A stretch of DNA of 64,000 nucleotides from Ectothiorhodospiraceae bacterium (GTDB lineage: Bacteria; Pseudomonadota; Gammaproteobacteria; HK1). A program made the position numbers and the translations under genes. The notes beneath the pieces were generated by a model. It worked only from the letters and a program-made list of their open reading frames with translations, was not told the origin of the DNA and did no database searches. This document shows positions 27,801 through 36,547 of this stretch, one piece after another. Every line of letters starts with the position of its first letter. Within the stretch, counting starts at the first letter, position 1. The DNA lies in the NCBI GenBank assembly GCA_024234875.1, contig JACKNM010000008.1, positions 1 through 64,000 on the forward strand, in the 5' to 3' direction.

Positions 27801-29738
27801 GTCACCGACGGGACCGAGATCCTCGAAGGTGGTGCCGGCAACGAGGTGCCCGCCTGGGGCTCGCGACGTCTGTACGCGTACAGCGGCGCCGGCGCGCCCT
27901 CGAACGTCGACCTGACGCTGCCGGCCCATACCGTCACCGACAGCAACTCCGCAATCACCGTGGAGATGCTCGGCGGCTCGACCGACGTCGCGTCGCCGCT
28001 CTACATGAGCGCCTCGGAGCGCACGTCGCTGATCGAGTGGATCCGTGGCAAGGACGTCGACGACGAGGACGTCGATGGCAGCACCAGCGACGACCGCTAC
28101 ACCTTCGCCGATCCGCTGCACAGCAGTCCGGTGGCCATCACTTACGGCGGCACCGACAGCGATCCGGTGATCAAGCTCTTCGTGGGCACCAACGACGGCG
28201 CCCTGCGCATGATCAACGCCCACAGTGGAATCGAGGAGTGGCTCTTCTATCCGCAGGCCATGCTCGCGAATCAGCGCACGCTGCGCGCGAACTCGAGCGG
28301 CCCCCACGTCTACGGCATCGACGGCACGCCGACGGTGTGGGTCAACGACGAGGATCGCGACTCCGTGATCGAGCCGGCGGTCGACGTGAACGGCGACGGC
28401 ACCAACGAGTTCGTGCGCGTGTTCACCGGCATGCGTCGGGGCGGCAACTCGGTCTTCGCGATCGACGCCACACCGACCACGGTGCACGGACCGTTGACCG
28501 ACAAGACCGAGACCAACGGGGTGAGCCCACGCCTGCTCTGGCAGATCGACGGCGGCGGGGTCGACTTTCCGCGGCTCGGCGAGACCTGGTCGCGACCACG
28601 GCTGGCGACCATCGCCTACGGCACCACCACCGAGGGTGAGCGGGTGGCCAGGAACGTGCTGGTGTTCGCCGGTGGCTACGACGACAGCCAGGACACCGGC
28701 TTCGGCACCTCGGGCATGGGCAACGCGATCTACTTCGTCGACCCGGAGGACGGCAGCCGTCTGTTCTGGATCAGCTCCCACGGCAGCGTCACCCACGGCG
28801 GGAGCGACGGCGTGACGGTGCCCGACATGATCTACCCGATTCCGTCGGACGTCGCGCTCATGGACGCCGACAGCGACGGCCTGATCGACCGCCTCTACGT
28901 CGGCGATACCGGAGGGCAGGTCTGGCGCGTGGATCTCGCGGCGGACACCAGCGTGACCGCGGGCATCAAGGCCACCGTCGGCAAGCTGGCCACCGTCTCC
29001 GACGGCTCGGCGGACGCCGACAAGCGCAAGTTCTTCTATCCGCCGGACGTGGTCCAGGTGCGCGACTCGACCTACTCGACGATTGGCCACTACGACCTGG
29101 TGGTGGTGGTCACCGGTGACCGGTCGAGCCCGCTCAACACCAGCGTGCAGGACCGCTTCTATGCCTTCCGCGACTACACCGTGTCGGCCATGACCGACGG
29201 CGACCCTGCCGATCCGGACGACGACGACGGACTTGCCGACGGCTATACCACGCTGCAGGGCAAGACCACCGCGCAGGTCGGCGACCTGTTCGACGTGACC
29301 GACGTCAACGCCCCGACCGGGCAGGATCTGACGGATCTGCAGAGTGCCGACGGCTACTTCCTGGACCTCGAGGCAAATGGCGAGAAGGGCCTGGCAGCGC
29401 CGATCATCCTGGCCGGCGTGGTCTTCTTCACCACCTACATGCCGGAGGCCCAGCTCTCCGGACACGGCTGCACGCTCGCCGAGGGCGGCGGACGACTCTA
29501 CGGTCTGAACGTGCTCAATGGCGCCGCGGCCTACGACTGGGACGAGTCGGGCGACCCGACCCTGACCAAGTCCGACCGTGTCTACACCCTCGGCAGCGGC
29601 ATCCCGTCGAGCGCGGTTCCGATCTTCCAGGAGAAGGGGATCACCCTGCTCATCGGCGGCGGTGGCGGCGCCACCACCATCAACCCGCTGATCGGGCTAC
29701 CGCGCAATCGCACCTACTGGTTCGAGGAGACGAACTGA
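24846..29738 (+). CDS. pilY1: PilY1-type pilus tip adhesin (second copy)
   Basis: 1630 residues, clearly a paralogue of the first copy, with the same order of parts: signal peptide (to about residue 27), DTSGSMS metal site at residue 52, three beta-sandwich repeats (about 192-337, 342-477, 495-669), resumed VWA with [12 protein letters not shown] at 789, and the C-terminal propeller ([36 protein letters not shown]) ending in [14 protein letters not shown]. The calcium loop equivalent reads [19 protein letters not shown] Cys pair (GWCGGND and EGCIEQ) in the second repeat is shared with the first copy. Start ATG follows GGAG. It has no minor pilin genes of its own and a 247-base gap to ispH, so it is probably expressed separately. 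Confidence 0.92.
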   Translation: MSARRISSFLAACLLGAATATPIQVKADDTEIYLGNASLSEGIQPNVLFILDTSGSMSSYDGQAKDRLDRMKEALHRILDEANNINVGLMRFTDPGGPILFPVSDINADAEEVVSAGQADVAVRISDSADDAEQLGTAVILDSSQLELVEVAMFGTEGSIELQIAAGADDAEQSPLFMNNSSNQIELTDDGSGNRTDGWRFNGVTIPQGATVLHAELDFRSRSNRDGTTNLTFVGHDVDDSPTFPNSPSSSDTPYDRLGALTTASVDWNDVPEWFTGERYSTPNLASIVQEIVGRPGWASGNSLTFLATGTAGSLRHSSSYNDSPSRAAIFRATYVDGAGGGDQIVGLRFRDVRIPQGVTIQRAVVEFVPAVASTTTTSLSVRAQAADDADAFTTTANDIDGRPRTTAAVTWTPPAWDVGTSQQTPDLAAVVQEVVDRAGWCGGNDIAIIIESAGDGGPRSAVSFDGDPAFAPVLRVDFDPNTPLAAGEGCIEQSVQSQVASGNDDAEQVGSSLYLTSSTLEMTTVSGNVRDVGYRFQNLDIPQGATIVSAEIDFVSKADRSEATSLTFRGHASDDSPVFSATYGQNVSTRTTTSASVDWSSIPSWSNGATYTSPNLATVVQEIVDRAGWQAGNSMAFIVTGTGRRDAYAFNSSAANAASLRVTYRASADTGTGTITTVRDRLREIVDDLEHDGYTPIVDTLYEAARYYRGEGVHYGKTRGSGTTSVRRNTRVSHPASYADGSVSRPAGCTDSNLNAAECINEQITGSPTYTSPIQEACQANYIVLLTDGFANHNHSAGLIRSMTGDPSCISTMTDGTSVDAGESCGIDLTEFLANDDQNGDVAGDNTVTTYTIGFNISNQFLRDVATAGGGRFYEASTADELVNVFQAIIAEALSRTTSFATPSLSVNAFNKLFHRNEVYFSLFKPEPQSRWVGNVKKYQLCSDPNTGCELGEILDSTAPPDGPKPAIGDDNRIADTARSFWSDVTDGTEILEGGAGNEVPAWGSRRLYAYSGAGAPSNVDLTLPAHTVTDSNSAITVEMLGGSTDVASPLYMSASERTSLIEWIRGKDVDDEDVDGSTSDDRYTFADPLHSSPVAITYGGTDSDPVIKLFVGTNDGALRMINAHSGIEEWLFYPQAMLANQRTLRANSSGPHVYGIDGTPTVWVNDEDRDSVIEPAVDVNGDGTNEFVRVFTGMRRGGNSVFAIDATPTTVHGPLTDKTETNGVSPRLLWQIDGGGVDFPRLGETWSRPRLATIAYGTTTEGERVARNVLVFAGGYDDSQDTGFGTSGMGNAIYFVDPEDGSRLFWISSHGSVTHGGSDGVTVPDMIYPIPSDVALMDADSDGLIDRLYVGDTGGQVWRVDLAADTSVTAGIKATVGKLATVSDGSADADKRKFFYPPDVVQVRDSTYSTIGHYDLVVVVTGDRSSPLNTSVQDRFYAFRDYTVSAMTDGDPADPDDDDGLADGYTTLQGKTTAQVGDLFDVTDVNAPTGQDLTDLQSADGYFLDLEANGEKGLAAPIILAGVVFFTTYMPEAQLSGHGCTLAEGGGRLYGLNVLNGAAAYDWDESGDPTLTKSDRVYTLGSGIPSSAVPIFQEKGITLLIGGGGGATTINPLIGLPRNRTYWFEETN

Positions 29739-29765
29739 GGCGGTCGGACCGCCCCGTTCGCCTCA

Positions 29766-29797
29766 CCCCCTCGGGTGACCGTCGTCACCCGAGGGGG
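29766..29797. terminator. Strong bidirectional hairpin terminator
   Basis: Perfect 14-base stem (CCCCCTCGGGTGAC with GTCACCCGAGGGGG) and a 4-base loop, in the 64-base gap between convergent pilY1 (second copy) and fadE. No T tract follows, as is common in GC-rich genomes. Confidence 0.75.
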
Positions 29798-29802
29798 CAG
29801 GC

Positions 29803-31584
29803 TCAGTCCCGCGTGAACGCGTCCTCGTCCAACGCCATGGTCGAGGCACCACCGGCCATGATCGACGCCGCGAGGCCACTGGTCTCGGGCAGGATGCGTT
29901 CCAGGAAGAAGCGCGCAGTGTCGACCTTGGCCTGGTAGAAGCCGCCGGGATCGTCGCCGAGTCGCGCCCCGGCCACCTCCGACATCCGCGTCCACAGATA
30001 GCCCAGCACCACCAGCCCCATGAGCCGCAGGTAGTCGGTCGCCACGGCACCGGCCTCGTTCGGGTCGCGCAGGCCGCGGGCGGCGATGGTCGCAGTCGCA
30101 CGCTGCAGGCGTCCGAAGGCCTTGGCGAGCGGCACCGCCTCGGGGCGGTCGGCGCGCGCCTCCAGGAAGGCGGCGATCGGATGGAACAGCCGTCGCAGCA
30201 GACGCCCGCCGGCGGTCCCGAGCTTGCGCCCGACGAGATCCATCGCCTGCACCCCGTTGGTGCCCTCGTAGATCTGGCAGATCCGCGCATCGCGCACGAG
30301 TTGCTCCATGCCGTGCTCGCGGATGTAGCCGTGTCCACCGAGCACCTGCACACCGATGCTCGCGACCTCGCTGCCGACATCCGTGCAGTACCCCTTGACC
30401 ACCGGGGTCAGCAATGCGACGAGGTCGTCCGCCTCCTGGCGACGCCCGGCGTCGGGGTGGCGACGCGCGATGTCGAGCTCCGTCGCGACCCAGGCCGCGA
30501 GCGCACGACACCCCTCGATCTGGGCGCGCATCGTGAGCAGCATGCGCCGAACGTCCGGGTGCACGACGATGGGGTCCGCCGCCTCGCCGGGCTCCCGCGC
30601 GCCGGCGAGCGCCCTGCCCTGCCGTCGCTCTCGCGCGTACGCCACCGCCCCCTGGTACGCCGCCTCGCCGACCGCGAGACCGTGAACTCCGACCACCAGG
30701 CGCGCGCTGTTCATCATCAGGAACATCGCCGGCATCCCGCGGTGGAGCTCGCCGACGAGGTATCCCACCGACTCGTCGAACGACAGCGCGCAGGTCGCCG
30801 AGCCGTGGATGCCCATCTTCTCCTCGATCCGCGTGCACAGCACACCGTTGCGTGCGCCGGGGCGGCCGGCGTCGTCGAGCAGGCGCTTGGGGACCAGGAA
30901 CAGGCTGAGGCCACGCGTGCCTGCCGGCGCATCGGGGGTGCGCGCGAGCACCAGGTGGACGATGTTCTCGGCCAGATCGTGCTCACCGGCGGAGATGAAG
31001 ATCTTCTCCCCGCTCACCCGCCAGCTCCCGTCCTCGGCCGCGACCGCACGGGTGCGCACCAGGCCCAGATCGGTGCCGCACTGCGGCTCGGTGAGGCACA
31101 TGGTCCCGGTGAACCGCCCGGCCACCATCGGCTCGAGCCAGCGCGCCTTCAACGCCTCGCTGCCGTGCACCTCCAGCACCTTGTAGGCGCCGTGGGTGAG
31201 CGAGGGATACATGCTGAACGCCAGGTTGCTCGAGCACATCATCTCGGTGACCATCAGGTCCACCAGTGCCGGCAGCCCCTGTCCTCCGTGGTCCGGGCTG
31301 CCGGCCAGCGCCGGCCACCCCGCCTCGACATACTGGTCGTAGGCGTCCTTGAAGCCTGGGGGCGTGCGCACCTCGCCGTTGTCGTATCGGCAGCCCGCCT
31401 CGTCGCCCGAGCGGTTGAGCGGCGCCAGCACGCCGGCGCAGAGCTTGCCCGCCTCGGCGAGGATCTCGTCGACCAGCTCGGGCTCGAGCTCCTCGCTACC
31501 CGGCAGGTCGAGCACGCCCTGCTCGGCGAGCAGCTCGTGCATCACGAAGCGCATGTCACGCAGCGGTGCGGTATAGGTCGGCAT
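29803..31584 (-). CDS. fadE: Acyl-CoA dehydrogenase, FadE/YusJ type with C-terminal extension
   Basis: 593 residues. It oxidises acyl-CoA to enoyl-CoA, first step of beta-oxidation. Domains: an N-terminal extension, the helical domain (30-155), the beta domain (TGTMCLTEPQCGTDLG, SGEKIFISAGEHD), the C-terminal helical domain with QVLGGHGYIREHGMEQLVRDARICQIYEGTNGVQAMDLVGRKL, where the Glu of YEGTN is the likely catalytic base, and an extra C-terminal domain of about 120 residues found in long (about 590) members such as DmdC and B. subtilis FadE. AGGAGA precedes the ATG. Substrate chain length is not evident. Last gene of the fad operon, 79 bases after fadN. Confidence 0.9.
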   Translation of the reverse strand: MPTYTAPLRDMRFVMHELLAEQGVLDLPGSEELEPELVDEILAEAGKLCAGVLAPLNRSGDEAGCRYDNGEVRTPPGFKDAYDQYVEAGWPALAGSPDHGGQGLPALVDLMVTEMMCSSNLAFSMYPSLTHGAYKVLEVHGSEALKARWLEPMVAGRFTGTMCLTEPQCGTDLGLVRTRAVAAEDGSWRVSGEKIFISAGEHDLAENIVHLVLARTPDAPAGTRGLSLFLVPKRLLDDAGRPGARNGVLCTRIEEKMGIHGSATCALSFDESVGYLVGELHRGMPAMFLMMNSARLVVGVHGLAVGEAAYQGAVAYARERRQGRALAGAREPGEAADPIVVHPDVRRMLLTMRAQIEGCRALAAWVATELDIARRHPDAGRRQEADDLVALLTPVVKGYCTDVGSEVASIGVQVLGGHGYIREHGMEQLVRDARICQIYEGTNGVQAMDLVGRKLGTAGGRLLRRLFHPIAAFLEARADRPEAVPLAKAFGRLQRATATIAARGLRDPNEAGAVATDYLRLMGLVVLGYLWTRMSEVAGARLGDDPGGFYQAKVDTARFFLERILPETSGLAASIMAGGASTMALDEDAFTRD

Positions 31585-31663
31585 CGCTCGTTCTCCTGTC
31601 ATCCGGTCGAAGAGCCGAGACCCTCGACCGCCTGGTCCGTCGTCTTCGCCCGAGTCCCGGCGC

Positions 31664-33991
31664 TCAGTTGCGCAGCGGCTTCCCGGTCTCGAGCATGTGC
31701 TCCATGCGCGCGATGGTCGCGGGCTGGCGAATGAGTCCCATGAAGGACTCGCGCTCGAGTGCGCGCACCGTCTCCGCGTCGACCGGTCGGGTCGGATCCG
31801 CATCCCCGCCGCTCAGCACCCGGGCGAGCGCGGTGGCGACCACCGCGTCATGGGCGGTGGCCTGCCCCTTGAGGCGCAACCCGTGCAAGGCGAGATCGAG
31901 CGCCGCGGCGCCGGACGGCCCGGGCAGGGTGAGCGATGTCGGCTCGGGCGAGCGGTAGTCGGTGGCGAGCTCGAGCGCGCGCTGCTTCGCGGCCGCCAGC
32001 ACCCGGTCGCGGTTCATCACGATCTGGTCCTGTGGGCGCAGGAAGTGCAGCGCGCGGGCCTCCGCCGCCGAGCGCGACACCTTGGCCATGCCGATCGACT
32101 CGAAGCACTGGCCGACCGCCGGCATCGGCCCGCGCGGTGCCTTCGGCTCCGCCGCCCAGCGGGCCAGCATCGCCGTGCAACCACCCCAGGCGGGGATCAG
32201 CCCCACCCCGACCTCGACCAGGCCCATGTAGGTCTCGGCATGGGCGACGATGGCATCGCAGTGGAGCAGCACCTCGCAGCCCCCGCCGAGCGCCATGCCG
32301 GCCGGCGCACCGACCACCGGGAACGGCGCCGCCGCGAGCGCCGCGTAGGTCCGCTGCCCCGCCTCGACCAGGCGCTCGATCTCGTCCCAGGCCGCGATGT
32401 TGGCGGCGAACAGCGCGAGGCCGAGATTCACGCCGACCGAGAAGTTGTCGCCCTCGTTGTGGATCACCAGCGCGCGGTGCCCACTCGCCACCCTCTCCAT
32501 CGCGGTGCGGAGCATCGCCAGGGTGTCGGCGTCGATCGCGTTCATCTTGGAGTGGAACTCGACGCAGAGGACACCGTCGCCGAGATCCCACAGGCTGGCC
32601 GAGCCATTGCGCGCGAGCGGACCGTGCGCGAGCTTCACGTCCTCCAACAGCAGCACACCTGGCGCTCGCTCGACCGGCCGCCAGGTCCCATCCACCGCGA
32701 GGTGCTCACGACGTCCACCGCTCAGTCGATAGAACCCACCGGCCGCGACGGCTCGCTCCAGCAGGGGTGGGACCGGGCGTGACTGCGCGCGCAGGTCGTC
32801 GGCGAGCCACGCCGGGCCCAGCGTGTCGATGAGCTCGAACGGACCGTGGCGCCAGTTGAAGCCGAGGCGCATCGCCTCGTCGACCGCGACCACGTCGTCG
32901 GCAATCTCCGGGACCAGGCTGGCGGCATAGGCGAGCGTGCGCGACAACACGCGCGCGGCGTAGCGCCCGCCGACATCGTCGCTGGCGACGAGCGCGGCGA
33001 GACCACCCTCACGGGCGGCGCGAACCGCCTCCACCGATGGCTCGACGCTGGTCCGGTACTCCCCGGTCGCGAGGTCGATGGCCTCCTTGACCCGGCGCCC
33101 ACCGTCACGGCGCATGCGGTAGAAGCCACCCTTGCCCTTTCGGCCGGTGTAACCGTCGGCGATCATCCGCTCCACCAGCGGCGGCAACCGTGCGTACTCG
33201 CGGAACGGGTCGTCGGCCGCGAGCGTCGCGTCCATGCTCGCGAGGATGTGGGGCATGAGGTCGATGCCGACGAGATCGAGCAACCCGAAGACACCGGTGC
33301 GCGGGATGCCCATCGGGCGCCCGGCCACGGCGTCCGCCGCCTCCACCGAGAGCCCCATCTCCATCGCCTCGAGCGCCGCCACCTGCAGCCAGTAGACACC
33401 GATCCGGTTGCCGATGAAGCCGGGGGTGTCGTTGGCGCGCACCACGCCCTTGCCGAGCCGCTCGTCGCAGAACCGACCGACCGCGTCCGCCGCCTGCGCC
33501 CGCGAGTCGGGCCCTGCGACCAGCTCGAGCAAGCGCATGTAGCGCGGGGGGTTGAAGAAGTGGGTAATCAGGAAGTCGGCGCGGAATGCGTCGGGCATGC
33601 CCTCGACCAGGCTGGACATCGGAATCGTCGACGTGTTCGACGACACCACGCTGCCGGGCTTGCGCACCGCGTCCACGCGGCGGTAGAGGTCGCGCTTGAC
33701 GTCCAACCGCTCGACCACCGCCTCGACGATCCAGTCGACGTCGGCGAGCGCGTCGAGGTCGTCCTCGAGATTCCCTGGCGTCACCAGCCGCGCGTTGCGC
33801 CGGTCCATGAACGGCGCGGGCTCGGTGCCGAGCATGCGCTCGACGGCGCCGGCGGCCAGAGCGTTGCGGTCGGTGGCTCCCGCGGGCACCACGTCGAGCA
33901 GCAGCACCGGCACCCCGGCATTGGCTACCTGAGCCGCGATCCCACTGCCCATCACCCCCGCCCCGAGCACGGCGACCTTGCGAATCTCCAT
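31664..33991 (-). CDS. fadN: 3-hydroxyacyl-CoA dehydrogenase/enoyl-CoA hydratase, FadN type
   Basis: 775 residues. It catalyses the middle two steps of beta-oxidation. The domain order is dehydrogenase first and hydratase last, the reverse of E. coli FadB/FadJ and the same as B. subtilis FadN. Rossmann motif VAVLGAGVMGSGIA at the N-terminus, NTSTIPMSSL and THFFNPPRYMRLLELV in the NAD domain, two helical C-terminal domains (DTPGFIGNRI region and FNWRHGPFELID region), then a crotonase domain with IHNEGDNFSVGVNL, AGMALGGGCEVLLHCD and GVGLIPAWGG. The Glu usually found in the hydratase catalytic segment is present as GLVEVGVGL. The start ATG shares one base with the fadA stop (TGATG). Confidence 0.92.
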   Translation of the reverse strand: MEIRKVAVLGAGVMGSGIAAQVANAGVPVLLLDVVPAGATDRNALAAGAVERMLGTEPAPFMDRRNARLVTPGNLEDDLDALADVDWIVEAVVERLDVKRDLYRRVDAVRKPGSVVSSNTSTIPMSSLVEGMPDAFRADFLITHFFNPPRYMRLLELVAGPDSRAQAADAVGRFCDERLGKGVVRANDTPGFIGNRIGVYWLQVAALEAMEMGLSVEAADAVAGRPMGIPRTGVFGLLDLVGIDLMPHILASMDATLAADDPFREYARLPPLVERMIADGYTGRKGKGGFYRMRRDGGRRVKEAIDLATGEYRTSVEPSVEAVRAAREGGLAALVASDDVGGRYAARVLSRTLAYAASLVPEIADDVVAVDEAMRLGFNWRHGPFELIDTLGPAWLADDLRAQSRPVPPLLERAVAAGGFYRLSGGRREHLAVDGTWRPVERAPGVLLLEDVKLAHGPLARNGSASLWDLGDGVLCVEFHSKMNAIDADTLAMLRTAMERVASGHRALVIHNEGDNFSVGVNLGLALFAANIAAWDEIERLVEAGQRTYAALAAAPFPVVGAPAGMALGGGCEVLLHCDAIVAHAETYMGLVEVGVGLIPAWGGCTAMLARWAAEPKAPRGPMPAVGQCFESIGMAKVSRSAAEARALHFLRPQDQIVMNRDRVLAAAKQRALELATDYRSPEPTSLTLPGPSGAAALDLALHGLRLKGQATAHDAVVATALARVLSGGDADPTRPVDAETVRALERESFMGLIRQPATIARMEHMLETGKPLRN

Positions 33992-35133
33992 CACATCGCC
34001 TCCAGCACCGTGGCGATGCCCTGGCCGCCGCCGATGCACTGGGTCGCCAGCGCGTAGCGACCACCACCGCGCACCAACAGCGCGGCGGCCTTGCCGGTGA
34101 TCCGGGCCCCGGTCGCGCCCAGCGGGTGACCGAGAGCGATGGCCCCACCGTCGATGTTGACCTTGTCCTCGTCGAGCCCGAGCTCTCGGATACACGCGAT
34201 GGCCTGCGAGGCGAAGGCCTCGTTGAGCTCGATGACGTCGAGCGCATCGACGCCGATGCCGGCCCGCTCCAGCGCCTTGCGGCTGGCTGCCACCGGGCCG
34301 ATGCCCATGATGTCGGGCTCGCAGCCGGAGACCGCGATGCTCCGGATCCGCGCGAGCGGGGTGAGGCCCCGCGCGCGGGCGTGGTCCGCGCTGCAGACCA
34401 GCACCGCGGCGGCTCCGTCGGTGAGCGGCGAGGAGGTGCCCGCGGTCACCGTACCGCCTTCCATGAACGCCGGACGCAGGCCCGCCAGCCCCTCGGTGGT
34501 GGTTTCCGGGCGCAGACATCCATCCTGCTCCACCCGCGTGCCGTCGCCACTGTCGATGGCGACGATCTCGTCGCTCAGACGACCGGCATCGCGCGCCTGG
34601 GCCGCGCGGGCCTGGCTGCGGACGGCGAAGGCCTCCTGGGCCTCGCGGGTCACTTGAAAACGCCTGGCGACGTTCTCCGCGGTCTCGCCCATGCCCATGT
34701 AGACGGCAGGGAATCGCGCGTAGAGCTCGGGGTGCGGCATCGGGTTGTAGCCCATCATCGGCACCCGCGACATCGACTCGATGCCCGCACAGACGAATGC
34801 GGCACCCGCGTCCATCCGAATCGCGCCGGCGGCGCTGTGGATGGCCTGCATCGAGGAGCCGCAGAAACGATTGATGGTGACCCCGGCGGTGGTGATCGGC
34901 AGCGCGTCGCTCAGAATGGCCACCACCCGCGCGACGTTCAGGCCTTGCTCGCCCTCGGGGAAGGCACATCCGAGCATCAGATCCTCGACCTCGGCGCTGT
35001 CGACGCCGGTTCGCTCGATCAGTGCCCGCACGACCTGGGCCGCGAGCTCGTCGGGACGAACCCGCGCGAGTGCCCCCTTGCTGGCGAACGTGAACGGTGA
35101 CCGGACGTAACCGGCGATGACGACGTCGTTCAT
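33991..35133 (-). CDS. fadA: Acetyl-CoA C-acyltransferase (3-ketoacyl-CoA thiolase)
   Basis: 380 residues, usual thiolase length. It releases acetyl-CoA in the last step of beta-oxidation. Catalytic residues are visible: Cys in VTINRFCGSSMQAI (near 92), His in GGAIALGHPLGATGAR (near 337) and the second Cys in ATQCIGGGQGIA (near 367), plus NEAFA. The start has AGGAGGAG upstream. First enzyme gene after the merR regulator and coupled to fadN. Confidence 0.95.
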   Translation of the reverse strand: MNDVVIAGYVRSPFTFASKGALARVRPDELAAQVVRALIERTGVDSAEVEDLMLGCAFPEGEQGLNVARVVAILSDALPITTAGVTINRFCGSSMQAIHSAAGAIRMDAGAAFVCAGIESMSRVPMMGYNPMPHPELYARFPAVYMGMGETAENVARRFQVTREAQEAFAVRSQARAAQARDAGRLSDEIVAIDSGDGTRVEQDGCLRPETTTEGLAGLRPAFMEGGTVTAGTSSPLTDGAAAVLVCSADHARARGLTPLARIRSIAVSGCEPDIMGIGPVAASRKALERAGIGVDALDVIELNEAFASQAIACIRELGLDEDKVNIDGGAIALGHPLGATGARITGKAAALLVRGGGRYALATQCIGGGQGIATVLEAM

Positions 35134-35238
35134 GGATGCGTACTCCTCCTGTGCTGCCGGGAGCCCGCGCGAGGCGGTCCCATGTTCCGTTCGCAGGCCA
35201 TCGCGAACCCGTCTCGCGCCACGTCTGGTGGTGTCACG

Positions 35239-35703
35239 TCAGGGCGCACCCGACCCGTTGCCGGGCCGCCCGCGTACCACCGCCTCGACCTGAGCCTGAA
35301 TCGCCCGCAGGTCGGCCAGGGTCTCGTCGAGCACCCGGCGCTGCGCCTCCAGGTCCTGGATCCGGCGCGCCACCGCCGCGCCCAGATGCTCGACCTGGCG
35401 CGCCTGCGTCGGGTCTGCGTCGTAGAGCTCCAGGTAGCGCCGAATCTCCGCCAGTGAGAAACCGAGGCGCTTGCCACGCAGGACGAGCCGCAATCGCGCA
35501 TGGTCGCGATAGTCGTAGATGCGGCGATTGCCGTGGCGACGGGGGGCGACCAGTCCCTTGGTCTCGTAGAAGCGCAGTGCGCGCGCGGTCACCCCGAGCT
35601 CGGCCGCGAGCTCGGTGGCGGTGTAGAGCCGCTCGCGATCGTCCACCGACTCCTCTGCGGCAGGCTGCGCGGCTACGGTCTCTCGGTCCTGATCCAGCGA
35701 CAT
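35239..35703 (-). CDS. MerR-family regulator, LiuR-like
   Basis: 154 residues. N-terminal MerR helix-turn-helix (YTATELAAELGVTARALRFYETKGLVAPRRHGNRRIYDYRDHARL), a KRLGFSLAEIRRYLELYD dimer region and a coiled coil of about 45 residues. No metal-binding cysteines are present, so it is not a metal sensor. Close in layout to LiuR, which controls branched-chain and fatty acid degradation in Proteobacteria; the adjacent fad genes support this. The frame extends to 35739, but that start lies inside the operator palindrome, so ATG at 35703 is preferred. Confidence 0.85.
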   Translation of the reverse strand: MSLDQDRETVAAQPAAEESVDDRERLYTATELAAELGVTARALRFYETKGLVAPRRHGNRRIYDYRDHARLRLVLRGKRLGFSLAEIRRYLELYDADPTQARQVEHLGAAVARRIQDLEAQRRVLDETLADLRAIQAQVEAVVRGRPGNGSGAP

Positions 35704-35710
35704 GGCGGAG

Positions 35711-35758
35711 AGACTACGTCGAAGTGACGTATACGTCAACTAAGAGACGTATACGCAA
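35711..35758 (-). promoter_or_regulatory. Promoter and tandem operator of the merR-fad operon
   Basis: A perfect 14-base palindrome TGACGTATACGTCA (35725-35738) and a second, imperfect copy AGACGTATACGCAA (35745-35758) lie 20 bases apart, two helical turns, in the short gap before the merR start. On the minus strand TTGACG (35739-35734) and TAGTCT (35716-35711), 17 bases apart, look like a promoter whose -35 box lies in the palindrome. LiuR-type sites are similar ACGT-containing palindromes. Autorepression is inferred. Confidence 0.7.
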
Positions 35759-36478
35759 TCAAGGGCCGCCGCGGGTCTCCGAGAGCACCTCGTCGAGGCT
35801 CGTGTGGCGAACGTCTCGGCCCTTCACGAAGTAGATGACGTACTCGCAGATGTTGCAGGCGCGGTCGCCGATACGCTCGAGCGCGCGCGCTGCCCACATC
35901 ACCTCGAGGGCACGCGGGATCGCGCGCGGGTCCTCCATCATGTAGGTGATCAGCTCGCGGGTGATGCTCTCGTACTCCCGGTCGACTCGCCGGTCCTCCT
36001 CCAACACCCGACCGGCGAGCGCGACGTCGGTGCGGGCGAAGGCGTCGAGTGCGTCGCGCAGCATGGTGCGGACGTGGTCGCCGAGATGACGGAGCTCCGC
36101 GCGCTGACGGCTGTCCCCGCCCTCCACCGCCAGCCGCGCCGCCATGCGCGCGATTCGCACCGCCTCGTCGCCCATGCGCTCGAGGTCGGTGACCGTCTTG
36201 ATCACGGACACCACCAGCCGCAGGTCGCTGGCCAACGGCTGGCGACGCGCCAGGATTCGCGTCGATTCCTCGTCGATCGAGACCTCCAGCGCATTCACCT
36301 TGTAGTCGTCGACGATCACCCGCTCCGCGGTCTCGGCATCGCGACTCATCAGGGCGTCGAGGGCGGCGCCGAGCTGGGACTCGACCAGCCCACCGGCCTC
36401 GAGGACGCGCGAGCGCAGGGCCTCGAGCTCGTCGTCGAACTTGTGCGAGATGTGGTGTCCGAGCTGTCTGGCGTCCAT
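35759..36478 (-). CDS. phoU: PhoU phosphate-signalling protein (first copy)
   Basis: 239 residues. Two PhoU three-helix bundles with the metal-binding repeats KTVTDLERMGDEAVRIAR (near 95) and AARALERIGDRACNICEYVIYFVKG (near 205). PhoU restrains PhoR and Pst activity when phosphate is ample. GGAGC precedes the ATG. It is the last gene of the phoB-phoR-ppx-phoU block, whereas the second copy follows pstB. Confidence 0.94.
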   Translation of the reverse strand: MDARQLGHHISHKFDDELEALRSRVLEAGGLVESQLGAALDALMSRDAETAERVIVDDYKVNALEVSIDEESTRILARRQPLASDLRLVVSVIKTVTDLERMGDEAVRIARMAARLAVEGGDSRQRAELRHLGDHVRTMLRDALDAFARTDVALAGRVLEEDRRVDREYESITRELITYMMEDPRAIPRALEVMWAARALERIGDRACNICEYVIYFVKGRDVRHTSLDEVLSETRGGP

Positions 36479-36547
36479 CGGGATGCTCCGTTCGTCGGAT
36501 GTTCGTGCCCCGCGGGCGCGGACGTCGATGCGGTGTGTCGGCAGCGC

